Origin: Epiperipatus broadwayi
Taxonomy: Eukaryota > Onychophora > Udeonychophora > Euonychophora > Peripatidae
Assembly (NCBI GenBank): GCA_028023455.1
Contig: JAQFVV010012530.1
Location: 2,998,909 to 3,062,908 of the forward strand
Direction of reading: 5' to 3'
DNA: 64,000 nucleotides
Program-made: the position numbers and the translations under genes
Shown: positions 36,785 through 47,978 of the stretch, piece after piece
Numbering within the stretch: position 1 is the first letter of the stretch
Layout: each line of letters starts with the position of its first letter
The notes under the pieces: model-generated
What the model saw: the letters and a program-made list of their open reading frames with translations, nothing else
Database searches by the model: none
Told to the model about the DNA's origin: nothing

Positions 36785-38310
36785 TGCACTATGGCTTCTC
36801 ATTTCTCAGAGCCAGGAATTTCTTAGCCACAATTTCAAGAGAAACCTGTTAGCCACCTTACCCCCCCTTCCCATTCCCCACTGTAAGTTCAATATTCTTC
36901 TCTATCCTGCTCCACCCAATTTCCACAACATTATTTTTGTCTACTCTATGGCCTTTATATCTAAATCCTCCTTATCCTTTTCCACCCAGCATAAAACTGA
37001 AGAACCCACTTCCTGTATAATCACTTTGTTTATATTTATTCTCCCACAACTTTATTTTTGTACCCTTTCTGCTTGTAAGCATTTACATTCAATTAATAGA
37101 TGCCTAATACTTTTCATGCCTTCCTTACATAATTTACAGACTAAATCATACACATGACTCCATTTATGTGTATATTCTCTTGTTGCTAATGATCCTGTTC
37201 AAGCCTTAAACAGTAAACTACTTTTCTTGCTATTATCACAAATTAACTTGCACCCAATATTATGTTTACTTCTCTATATATTTAATTTCTTTTTACTCTC
37301 CATACTTGTTCTCCATCTCTCCAACTCCCTACTGTTTTATTAATGCATCTATTCATCTATCCAATTCTTTGCAACAAACAGTCAACAATACTCCTAACAC
37401 AATCATTCCATCTTTTGTATAATAATATTGATATAATGTCTTCATCTAAATCTTCTGCATACCATACTATCTTTCTCACTTATTTTGTTGCCTGTCCTTT
37501 ACTTGTAACTAAATTAAGTACTATTTTGGCTATTTTTTTTACTGTCCATAAATTGCAATCTACCAATTGCTTTTTGCATCTCATATAAAAACATGATCAT
37601 CCCATTTTTTTCTGCTTTGCCTCCTTTGCCATCCACACATCTACATCTAATGCATGTCTTTCTAGTCATCTTTGTACTTTTTCTAAGTAATCTAACACCT
37701 CTTTACTAATACACAATGCATCATTACCATAAGTTAAGCTTGCTACTGCCACTTCCTTCCATACAATTCCTGCTACATCATATTTATTATATAAAAATAT
37801 TGTTAATTTCTTTATCAGTCCCTTTCTTTTTTTGCTTTCTTTATCAATTTTTTCTCCCATTTATTCAAGCAATTTTTCTGATTATTTAAGACAATTCCCA
37901 TATAGTTATATCTACTCACCATATTTTTTTTCTCTTTCCCTGCATTTATTATCATTACTTTCAATTTTCTTTTACTAAATTTAATTTCCATCTCTTTCCC
38001 CACCCTTGAGCCTCTCTTCAGAATAATTTCCATATCTTCCCTACTTTCTGTGCACAAGAAAATATCATCAACAAAAAGGATATGATAATATATACATTCC
38101 CTTGATATCTATTAATGGTATCTCTACTCCACTTCCCAGTCTTTTTATGACTCTCTCCATTTCTCTCAAATATAATAAAAACAAAATAGGTGACATTGGG
38201 AATTTTTGCTATAGTCCCACCCTATTTTTAACTCTAACTGATTCTATACTTCCTAATTTATGACCAATTTTTGCATATAGAATGATATCTAGTATTCTAT
38301 GATAAAAGTA
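36785..38310 (-). pseudogene. Non-LTR retrotransposon fragment (family K), copy 2
   Basis: On the minus strand, from high to low coordinates: a decayed RT core (ILLLYLREMERVI, then HILFVDDIFLCTESREDMEI with motif C as VDD), SRVGKEMEIKFSKRKLKVMI, and NMVSRYNYMGIVLNNQKNC. KKRKGLIKKLTIFLYNKYDV and WKEVAVASLTYGNDALCI follow, then a tail with an apparent zinc finger (LVCKLCKEG..HLLIEC). The order is that of a non-LTR RT from palm to C-terminus. Stops and frameshifts abound. It is the longer copy of the family at 30245. The clade was not determined. Confidence 0.75.
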
Positions 38311-38704
38311 AAATAATAATAAATTAAAACATGAATAAAACAGAATAAAATTTATGATACAGTGATTCAATAAAATTTCCTGATTTAACTATATAATATA
38401 CACTTTACAACTTTATATATATTACCTTCTATAATTTTTCATTCACATTTAACTGACCAGTTATTAACTAAATTCATTGAAGTTTTATAAATACTTATAC
38501 AATTATTTAAATTATGATTAATCTGTTTTATATATTCATCTTCTTTGGATTTTTAATGTAATTTAAAGATTTAATATTTTTTATAACAGTTAGTTATATG
38601 TCAATTAAGTAATGAATATATAAAGCAGATTTAATACCTGATCTATTAAGTGTATTATGTTCTTTAGCTTTTACCTCTGTTTCTTTGTATAACCAAGTAA
38701 AAAT

Positions 38705-38945
38705 TAATTGATATTTATAATTTAAGAGACAATATAAAATACAAAAAAAAATTATATACAATTAATTGTGACAGTTGTGATAGAATTTATTATGGTCATA
38801 CAGAGAATCAATTAGAGCTAAAAGATAAAGAATATAATAATGAAATTAATAGGTGAGATGATAAATCTTTTTCATACATTCACTACTTAATTTATGGATA
38901 AAAATATTAAACTTTTAAATTATATTAAAAATAATTAAGTGCAGA
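38705..38945 (+). pseudogene. Penelope-like GIY-YIG remnant, copy 2
   Basis: The + strand reads YNLRDNIKYKKKLYTINCDS, CDRIYYGHTENQLELKDKEY, NNEINR, a stop, then DDKSFSYIHYLIYG. It parallels the relic at 31640 and keeps CDxCD and YYGHTENQ, closer to the canonical YIGxTxRxL. It is shorter and ends soon after. Confidence 0.7.
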
Positions 38946-39375
38946 ACATGGAGCTAAGATACGTTTATATATAAAAAAACTGGAAAAACAGAAAAATAGG
39001 ATTTCTTAACAATATAAGCATTTTTATTTTTAATAAATATCACAAGATAAAATAAATATAATAATTGAACTTAACAAAGCTTAAATATACCAAAGAAACT
39101 CATTCTTTTTTGTTAATAAAAAGACTGTGTATAAATAAATCCTTAAATATTCATTAACTTATTTCAAAGAATATCTTATGCTTTGCATTGTAATCCTTAT
39201 AAATTACAAGTGTACATACATTCACTGAAAAAGAAAAGTTTTTAGAAAGAGGCAAAAAGAAATCATATTTCCCTTTTCCATAAACATCTAAAATTTAAAT
39301 CTGTTACAAGATTTTTTACATAAAAATACTAAGAAACTAAATAAAACTATTGTTACATTTTGAAATTTTGACTGT

Positions 39376-39379
<4 letters not shown>

Positions 39380-39466
<87 letters not shown>
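39380..39466. repeat. (TA)n microsatellite
   Basis: About 43 uninterrupted TA units. Fully self-complementary, so able to extrude as a cruciform; the local open frame (IYIYIY) is an artefact. Confidence 0.97.
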
Positions 39467-39470
<4 letters not shown>

Positions 39471-40178
39471 CTGAAAATCTGGATTTGATACTGAACAAGA
39501 TTGATATATAAATGAGCTCTTCTACATATTCTGAACCGCATAAACAAAACTGGATACATATTAGTTATTCAGAGCAAAGTTTAATATAACCAAATGAACA
39601 GCAATTGTGGTTTTTGGGTAGTTCTTATAATTCAAAATGGCCATGAGCGCACTACTTCAGTACCAGATATTTTATATGAAAAATGAGTGATGAAATTGAA
39701 TTATTTTATGTGTTTATATTTTATTGAAAACTAGATATATAAATCTTCAATTGAGATTTAAATTTTATATCTTGGCTATTTAATAAACAATTAGTAATAA
39801 TAATGTATTTATCTAGAGTGGTTGGTATCAAAGTTGTGAGTGCAGAAATTTTGACACTGTAGAAAGCAAAGACATTTCCAATATACATCACAAAACAGCA
39901 AAGAAGACAATATATACCAGGCTTTGCAATTATTGAAAAGTGAGGATTTGAGTATTTTTTAAATCAGGATTTTTTATCTTTTAGCTAAAGATTATTAGAT
40001 ATCCATTTACCATCCAATTAGGGGGCTATAGGCTGGCTATCTGCAAGGAAAACTTTAAATTTAGTGGAAAATAAAATTAAGTTGACTCAAAAAATTTTAA
40101 GTTGACACAATCTAAGTTTGAATCTAGATCTTAAACAGAGCAGGAAAATACACTATCATTGCACCATAAAGGCTTCTC

Positions 40179-40459
40179 AGTAGTGATTTAGTATGTTCGC
40201 TTGGCCATTTTCAATTCTAAGAACTGCTCAAAACCTCCTTTGACAGGTCCAAGTGATAAATGACATCGATTAATCCACACAAGATTGCTATATGACCATT
40301 CGTTACAAAATCACAATTTACATCAATAATTAAAATTTTGGTAATATCATGACCATGTATGGATTAATCAATGTCATTTATTACTTGGATGTGTCTGCAG
40401 GACTTTTGGGCAGTTTTTAAAATTCAAAATGGCCATGAACATATACTAAATCAGTACTG
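40179..40459. repeat. Fold-back element with about 100-bp arms
   Basis: The left arm (40179-40278) holds TAGTGATTTAGTATG, TTGGCCATTTTCAATTCTAA, CCAAGTGATAAATGACATC and GATTAATCCA. The right arm (40362-40459) carries their complements (TGGATTAATCAATGTCATTT, CAAAATGGCCATGAAC, CTAAATCAGTACTG). A third, single arm lies at about 39608-39668 (AATTCAAAATGGCCATGAGC). It has the shape of a MITE or fold-back transposon; target duplications were not found. It lies 200 bases before the exon at 40664. Confidence 0.75.
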
Positions 40460-40663
40460 ACTTCTCTTTGTAAGTGTATTTCTGTTAATGTTTTTCTAAA
40501 ACTAAACAGTGGGTGATGATTTCTGCTAGCATTTTTTATTTTTTACTCTTCTTGAAAAATTATACAAAAAAATAATGCTGATTAAAAAGCTAAACTTTAT
40601 ATATTTTTGTACTGTTGTTTTACATTATTGTTGATTGAATTTTAATTTAATATATTTTTTTAG

Positions 40664-40793
40664 GTATCTTTTGCAAACAACGTAGCTTTTATATCGATTC
40701 AAAATGTAACGGACAAAATTTCAGGACTCTATACTTGCTATGCCTTTAATGTCCTTGGAGAAGATTTTTGGCAAGTTAATGTGACTGTAATGG
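40664..40793 (+). CDS. Ig-domain gene: second half of Ig 3
   Basis: Acceptor TTTTTTTAG, donor ATGG/GTAATT. It starts in phase 0 and ends in phase 1. It reads VSFANNVAFISIQNVTDKIS, GLYTCYAFNVLGEDFWQV and NVTVM. It holds an E-strand AFISI, then the SGLYTCYAFNVLG signature with the second cysteine and the usual A-x-N-x-x-G turn, then the G strand. Two NVT sequons lie in it. Joined to 33460-33608 it gives a complete I-set domain. The last G joins the exon at 43734 as Val. Confidence 0.92.
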
Positions 40794-41307
40794 GTAATTA
40801 CAATTTAAATACAAGTATGTCATTAGCTCAGATAATTAAAGAACTTCTTATCAGAATTGACGCACATTGTTAAATAAATTTTACCTGAATTTGATTAAGT
40901 TCCTTCTAGCTGCCAAAATAATAAACTGCTCACATCTCCATTTGCAAAGTAAACAAAAAAAAGCTGTCTAGTCTTCTTTTATTACAATAATAAATTTGTT
41001 TGTTATTTTCACAGCTAAACGGAGACTAATCAACTGTTCGGTTTATAATATAGATTAATGCTAAGTAAAGTAGATATATATATAAGTGCGTAGAGTGACT
41101 TCTCTCGATCAACTACACGAATAATAGTAAGTATGTCAGAGAAACTTATGTCTGTCGATCAAACAGAATTCATTTTGTTTTAGTGGAACCTAAATGCATG
41201 ACTTTATATAAGAGTTTTAGTATTGTAACTGCATTTGTTAAAGAAATCTTTACTTTTAATACATTTACTTAATATTTCACACTATATCATTTCTAATATT
41301 ATATATA

Positions 41308-41480
41308 TCATCATCATGATTTTCAACCATTATCAATCCACTGCAGAATTAAAGTATCTTCAAGTTTAATCTAGTTTCTCCGATCTTTTTAGCCTTTTAT
41401 CTCCACATCCACCAGGACACTTCTTTATTTCATCCATCCAGTTCGCATGTGATATAGACTGTCTTATTATTGTTTGTTTT
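41308..41480 (-). pseudogene. RTE-like 3' end fragment
   Basis: Starts with an ATCATCATGAT tail, then TTCAACCATTATCAATCCACTG and CTCCGATC, and a CATCCATCC..TTCGCATGTG stretch, the complement of the conserved RTE C-terminal coding end. It is truncated after about 170 bases. Confidence 0.7.
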
Positions 41481-41889
41481 TTCTTCATAGATGTTGGAAT
41501 GGTCACATGCGTTTGAAATTAGCGACTGCTGATGTTGCGTCAGAGATTAGTATTCTTTGGACTCTTAACTATTCCGATGATTATTATATATAATGTTAAT
41601 AAGACTGACTCCCATTCAGCCAGTAAAAACTCGTGAAGAATTTTTGAAAAATTTAAAAATGTAGTTTTTCATCAAATTGCTGACAGAAGATCTGAATGAA
41701 AGATATAAACTAAAATCACTCAAGCTGAGATAAATATTATAAACAAAAACATTTAAAACTCACCACATTCAGTGTTATGTAAGCAATAATTAAGATGCTT
41801 GAGTGTTTGATATGTCTATTTCTAAAATGGGAAAACAAGATAAACACATTCATGTACCTGGTTGATGTTATGCAAGATCTGATCAAGAT

Positions 41890-42250
41890 TATAATGCAAC
41901 AAGAGTGAGCAGTCTCATGTAGGTGTATGTTTGAAGTAACAAGAAGAGATTGAGAACAAAATATATAGATAAGGAAATAAATAGATATGGACTACATCAA
42001 TGAAAGAACTATTTCATTGAAACGGAGCTGAGCTGGCCATATTGCTAGAAGAAATGATAATAGATGGGCAGATGAAAATTTATAACTGGATTCCAGGAGA
42101 TTGTAAAAGATATACAAAGAGACCTACATGAGATGGATAGAGGAAATAAAAAAGCTTGCTCATATGTTGTGGAAAGAAGAGGGTAGGAATTGAAGAATGT
42201 GAATTAAACTCAGAGAAATCGTCATTCTGCAATGATAATCAAAAAATCAT
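41890..42250 (+). pseudogene. RTE-like 3' end fragment, sense, facing the next copy
   Basis: The + strand carries ELSWPYC-type decay of the GHI stretch, RRNDNRWADENL, LDSRRL-stop-KIYKETY and MRWIEEIKKLAHML, then the tail region ending near 42250. Its end abuts the tail of the minus-strand copy at 42258, so the two are tail to tail. Confidence 0.65.
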
Positions 42251-42257
42251 TTTCAAT

Positions 42258-42470
42258 ATGATCATCATCATTTTCAACCATTATCAATCCACTTCAGGAT
42301 GAAAGTTTCTCCAAGTTCAATCCATCTCCGATCTTTGGCATCTCTTCTCTACATCACTCCAGCACACTTCATTATTTTATCCATCCATTTCACATATGGT
42401 ATTTTCTAGTTTTTTACAATCTTTTGGAATCCAGTTTAAGATTTCATTGACCATCTATTATCACACACAC
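42258..42470 (-). pseudogene. RTE-like 3' end fragment, inverted partner
   Basis: Begins ATCATCATCATTTTCAACC and ATTATCAATCCACTTCAGG, the complement of the RTE 3' end, and continues through TTTTGGAATCCAGTTTAAG to a (CA/TA) run at 42463. Its TGATGA tail faces that of the + strand copy. Confidence 0.7.
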
Positions 42471-43733
42471 ATGCATATATATATATATAATTAGTTTCCA
42501 ACCAGTAACCACCTAAACTTTCACAGTAAATATAGCAACCAATATTTCTAACTGCTGTCAAGGCAACCTTCACACCTTTATATATATTGTAACAATATAT
42601 AAATATGCCATTACATTAATTTAAAATAAAAAGTAAGTTCGCAAATAAAAATAAATTTATTAAAAATCTAAAAGCTAAAAAAAAAATTAAAAAGTTGTTA
42701 AACGTATATATATTCGCACAGATGCAAAACTTTAAAAATATTTTTTTTTAATAAATAAAAGTATTTGAACGTACTTTGTTATAAAAAAGTACAAGATTTA
42801 AAGATGAAATATTTTTGTAAATGAAAATGATTGTTTTATAAATTAATTGCAAAGCAAGCTAGCCCTTGGGGTTCTTGTATAATTAAAAAGTGTGATGAAA
42901 GATAGATAAGAAAATAAAGAAATTAGCTTGATCAATGGAAGCACCAAGCTTCTCGGACCTTAATGAAAATGATTGGAACAGTGACATTTTGTTTTTTGAA
43001 TCTGGAGGATTACTATAAAAAGAAAAATATTGAGTTCCAGACAGTTCCAGCTTTTTTGTGTTTGAAAGGTTGTGATAGGACGCACATATCACACTCTCTA
43101 TTTAAAATGAAATGACTGTAATACCAGAATGGAACCAGCTAATGCCACCTCCAGAACATCAGATCGGTCTTCCAATGGAGACATCATGGGAATTAAAAAC
43201 AGGAACCTGGACTCTTCTACTGTGAGCTATGAACTTTACAAATTAACAAAAAAAAAAAAAGTAATTAAGAACTTTCGTCATTTTTTTTTTAAAGATGCAG
43301 CTAATTTAAATTTTAAAATGAACTCTTATTTGATTTTCAAATTGATAATTAATGTTTAAATTATATATATTTGAGTTTGCTAAAAAAAAAAATCATTTCC
43401 ATTTTTTTTATTTCTATTAATATTTATTTGTATAAATTATTTAAATGCATGAAATTTAAGTTGGGTATGGACATTGCAGGGATTTGTTAGCGGTTAATTA
43501 TATTGTGGTTTTCACATTCGATTAGAATATATAAGTCATCGATGTCAATGCGGCATCTTATGATGAATGCCATTGGGTTTCTTGTGGAATGGAAAATTTC
43601 AATTTATTTACAAAAGATTGAAGATTCATGGTTTAGATATGCTTGTTCTGTTATCATGTGTGTGTATAATATATGTATACAATATATTTTTTTTGTAAAA
43701 TACAACTATATGCTTACCCTTTCTATGTTTCAG

Positions 43734-43894
43734 TGTTACCAACAGTGGAAATATTTCCAGTCTATCAAGTATCATCTTTAGGTCAAATGGTTAACTTTAC
43801 ATGTGATATATCTGGTGAACCGAGACCGTTATTAATTTGGTTTCATAATAAACAACACATTACAAATACTTTTGAACATCATAAAAAATATAAG
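43734..43894 (+). CDS. Ig-domain gene: first half of Ig 4
   Basis: Acceptor TATGTTTCAG, donor TATAAG/GTAACA. The phase-1 start gives Val. It reads LPTVEIFPVYQVSSLGQMVN, FTCDISGEPRPLLIWFHNK and QHITNTFEHHKKYK, ending in phase 0. It has GQMVNFTC with the first cysteine and an NFT sequon, the canonical SGEPRP turn, and the core tryptophan in LLIWFHN. It joins in phase 0 to the exon at 55767 across an 11.9-kb intron. Confidence 0.92.
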
Positions 43895-44309
43895 GTAACA
43901 AACTTTTATTAAATTAAAAATATCGTAACAAAATTATATAAGAATAATAATCAATAGCTATTTGAACATAGTTATTTGAGCATATACTTAAATTAGTCAA
44001 TAATACTTAAAAAATTCCATACCTGTTTGGCAAAATGAAACAAGTTTATAAAAATAGCTGCTGAAAAATAACAACAAAAACATGATCATTAGAACAAAAG
44101 ACCTAAGATATTTCAATTGCTTTCATCTAAGTAAATTTATTAGAAGGATTAAGATATATGATAAAAAGCAACAAAGACAATCTGAAAAATACATCTCAGT
44201 AAATAGATAATATTGAGTATAAGTAACTTAATTAAACTCTTTTTCTAGTTTTTATTCATTCATTAACAAATAATTACTTCTTATATATCCTGATCTAAAT
44301 ATATCTTTT

Positions 44310-45330
44310 TATAAAACATGTTAAATCCAAATAACATTCCCTTCTTGAGTATCGACTAGTACACTTCAATCAAATGTTCTGTCCTATGGACAGGTCTAAA
44401 GAGTGATCAATCAACCAATATAATTATTTCTACATTCTGTTCTAAAGTCTTTAACTCCATTTAACATATTCTATGTTATATATTATCCAATATCATCAAT
44501 CTTTTTCATCCATTTATTTTATTGCCATCCGTCATTCCCTCCAAATCATATCTCATTAAAATAATTCTTTTTAATATATATTCAGACCATATCCAATTTT
44601 TCTAATCAATCTTTATTTATTCACTCTCATTTATTTGTGAGTTTATTGTTGTCATTCTTCTCTATCACCACATATCAAAGACCTCCAATCTCACAACCAT
44701 AACAACAGTCAACTTTATTCTGATTTAAATGTATTTTCTTAAAATGTTTTAAATTTAAGTAACCTTTCTTTCTTCAGTATTAATGACACTTTGAATCAAA
44801 AACTTTGTAAATTATCATTAAATTGCACTGTCTTATGGACATGACTAGAGAGCAATCTTGTCAACATTTATAATTGTTTCTCTACAGGGTTGTGTTTATT
44901 GTCTGAATCTTTTACACAACCTACTCTACCTTTTATATATAATGTTTTCTTCCACCCCCTTTTTATTATCATTCATCATTATTTCCAAAACATCTTTCAT
45001 TAAGCAATTTTTTTCTCAATATACATACAATCCAGGTATTTTTTCTATATCTAGTCTCTTCAATCAAACTTCTCTTTTCATCCACTCTCATCATTTATCA
45101 TTCTATTCACTCAACTAATTATCTCCATTTTCCTCCATACCTACATCAAAAAAGCTTCCAATTTTTCCAAAATGTTATTGTTCAGTGTTCATATTTCACA
45201 ATTATAAAGCAATACACTATACATATAGCATTTAACCATTTTCTCTTCTCTTAACTCTCTATTCAAAGGTCCACAGAATATTTTGTTCTTTTTGATAAAT
45301 GCCTCTTTTTCTAATTAATTAATTTTAAAT
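44310..45330 (-). pseudogene. Two tandem relics of a non-LTR RT C-terminal region
   Basis: On the minus strand, 45180-45320 reads KNKIFCGPLNRELREEK, MVKCYMYSVLLYNCEI and LEKLEAFLM. This is the region after the RT core where a YSVLLYGxETW-type stretch is expected. A second, more decayed copy of the same stretch lies at about 44690 (VDCCYGCEIGGL). The two units share further words (TATGGACA.G.CTA.AGAG, ATAATT.TTTCT). A different lineage from the TGATGA-tailed RTE copies is likely. Confidence 0.55.
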
Positions 45331-46179
45331 GCAAATACTTTCTTTGTTGATGACTTAAATATTTTTTAAAAATATTTTAATAGAAACAATGAAATATTTT
45401 TGCAAAATATTATCAGAAAGTATATTTTTTAAAAACTAGGGAAAATAAAAAGTTTGGGATAATTGACCTGAAAGAATTGATTGGTTGTCAAAAGCGACCT
45501 ATGTTTATTATCTGTGATTTGAGTGGCTGAATTGTTAAAACTTTGTTTGAGTTAGTCATTTTTGTATTATTTTCAGGTTAACAATGGTCTTTGTGTTTTT
45601 ATTGTAGTATTCTGGATTAATATTAATTAATATTTAAGTATAAAGTGGATATAAGATTAATAGTCTTATCTCAAATTCTTTTTATTATTTTTCAAAACGT
45701 AATCAAAACACTTCCTTCTTTTCTTTCAAAATACCAGCGTTATCATATAAGAAGTATCGTCATGTATTTAATAGTTAGAATGTTATTTTTCATGTCTTTT
45801 GTTATTTTCAGTGTATGATAAGATTTAAAGTAATCTCAAATAATAAATGTTTGTATTGCGTTTATAGATTTCAACCCAATAATAAACAGTCTTGCTGATT
45901 GTTGAAAGTTTGTCTTTAAATCCCTGTAATGATTATAAAACTTATGATCAATTTTAATGTTTTAAATTTTTATTCAGGCCGTTAATAATAAAGATCTGGT
46001 ATAATTTTTTTTTATTATTGAACTCAAGAATAGCTTTATTTGTACATATAAGACACTACTTAAGACAATTTCATAACTTCAGCAATAAGACAATCCCGAA
46101 AAGCCAAATTTGGCAGTTTTAGTAAAGATAAAGTATTGCTGCTAAAGAACATGCACCCTTGAATGTGATTAGAATATAA

Positions 46180-46400
46180 TTGTTAGAAGAGATGATAATA
46201 GATGGATTTAAAATCTTAAACATGATTCCATGAGATTGTAAAAGACCCAGAAAGAGACCGCATATGAGATGGATGAATAAAATAAGTGTGTAGAGGTGAT
46301 GTGGAGAAGAGATACTAGAAATAAGAGAAAATGATTGAACTTGGAGAAACCTTCATCTTGCAGTGGACTGGTAATGGTTGATGATGATGATGATAATACA
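46180..46400 (+). pseudogene. RTE-like 3' end fragment
   Basis: The + strand holds RRDDNRWI, a decayed LNxIP, RPRKRPHMRWMNKISV and the WTGNG-like end, then a perfect GATGATGATGATGAT tail at 46379-46396. Same family as 13188-13530, opposite strand. Confidence 0.75.
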
Positions 46401-46650
46401 AACTCTTGTATTCTCATAACTACTAGTATCCATGTTTACGAACAAAATGTTTGTTTGTACAAAATATTAGTGCAATTGAACATTTGAATTTATGTTACTG
46501 CCATTGTTATTTTCATTAACTTTGGGCAGAAATTAAGTTTTTTCACATATTCAAGAGAGAAAAATCTGACTGTTCAATTAAACATTAAATTGGACCATAT
46601 GCTAATTCCTTGTGTTGTTTAGTGTAGTTTTAGAATATCAGGCTCTAGAG

Positions 46651-47978
46651 CAGTGATTCTCAACTACTATGCTGCGAGATTCTTGAAGTGTGCCGCCATG
46701 CGTAAGCGATGTCAGAAAAGTATGCAATGCGCATGACTAATACAGCTTTAACTATTAGCTTATAATACTATATATTGTTTAGCCTACTAGTCAACAGATT
46801 GAAGTGTGCATACTGCAACTTATATAATTGCATTTGCATGTGTAATATCACAATATTGTGTTGTCAAACATAATTAAAACGATTCAGAGGTAATATACAA
46901 TATGCAGTTTTGAATAAGTTTTTAACAAAACCATTTCTGTTTTAAAAGAACCGTCTAAATGGTTAAATGGATAAAAAAAAAGAAAACTTAACGATGTTAA
47001 TGATGTTAGCGATCAGGTTAACGAGCACAAGAATCAATTAATTCATTCTGAATTAACCTTTCATATAGTTATCCAACAATATCAAAAAAGCTTTAAATGT
47101 ATTATTACAATTTTCCACATCTTATTTGTGTGAATTCGGATTTTCAGCTTTGACAGATATTAAAACGAAAAAAGATCCAGACTTGTAAATCCGAATCACG
47201 AAATGTGAGTGGTGTTATCCTTTTTACGCGCAGATATAAAAGAAATTATAAAAAACCACCAAGCTCAAATTTTGCCAAAAAAAAAAATCACAAAAAAAAA
47301 AAAAAAAAAAAAAAATATTAAAAATAAATTATAATTAAAATTATTTATGTTAATTAAAAATAATTTTAAAGAAAAAAAAAAAAAAAAAAAATTTTTTTAA
47401 AAAAATATAGTGTTTTTTATTAAAATATTGAAGTTGTAATAAAAAAAAAATATTTTTTTTTATATTAAAAAAAAGATTATTTTTTTTTGTTTATAATTTT
47501 TATTTTTTTTTTTTTAAAATTTAATATAAAAAAAAAAAAAAATTTATTTTTGATGAAAGAATTTTTTTTTTTTCCCCAACATTAAAAAAAATAATAACTT
47601 TTTTTATAAACGTATCTGAGTTGAAATTTATATTATAGAGGAAAATTTTTTAACAAAAGGGTTTTTTTTTATGTTTGGGGTTGGGCAATAAAAAAATTTG
47701 TTTTTTTTTTGAAACAACCAAAAAAAAAATTAGGGGTTTAAGGGTTAAATGTAGTATGTATCAATAAATAAACGTTTTGTTAACTTTGTAATGGAATTTC
47801 ATTTTATATTAAATTGAAAATTATTATCCTATGCAGTTTTTACAAAATATGTTATAGGTACATCAGTCATTTAAACAAGTAAATTCTTTTAAATTTATCT
47901 TTTTGTTATGTTAGTGTGCCGCCATTTTTTTTTGTTATTAAAAGTGTGTCACGACAACAAAAAGGTTGAGAATCACTG
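46651..47978 (+). mobile_element. hAT DNA transposon remnant with target duplication
   Basis: Terminal inverted repeats CAGTGATTCTCAAC (46651) and GTTGAGAATCACTG (ending 47978) are of the hAT type. The flanking octamers CTCTAGAG and GTCTAGAG (7 of 8 alike, fitting the nTnnnnAn hAT target) are the duplication. Shared subterminal words GTGTGCCGCCAT occur at both ends (direct near 46689 and 47914). Inside, about 47090-47275 encodes [20 protein letters not shown] followed by a stop, the C-terminal dimerisation part of a hAT transposase. Most of the transposase is missing. Confidence 0.88.
47276..47745. repeat. Homopolymer-dominated low-complexity block
   Basis: Nearly 470 bases made mainly of A- and T-runs (up to more than 20 A) with a few G and C words, inside the hAT element. 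The texture differs from every other part of the window. It may be a collapsed or poorly polished assembly stretch rather than true sequence. Confidence 0.7.

Noticed and set aside
39353-39559. Open frame with an IYIY run
   Set aside because: It is the (TA)n microsatellite read through; no flanking protein motif.
43129-43359. GC-richer 76-residue frame (MEPANATSRTSDRSS..)
   Set aside because: No Ig features, and it ends in A-runs; not in frame with neighbouring exons.
43503-43912. Overlapping 92- and 79-residue frames around 43500-43912
   Set aside because: Only 43734-43894 carries the Ig signature between splice sites; the rest is intron read-through.
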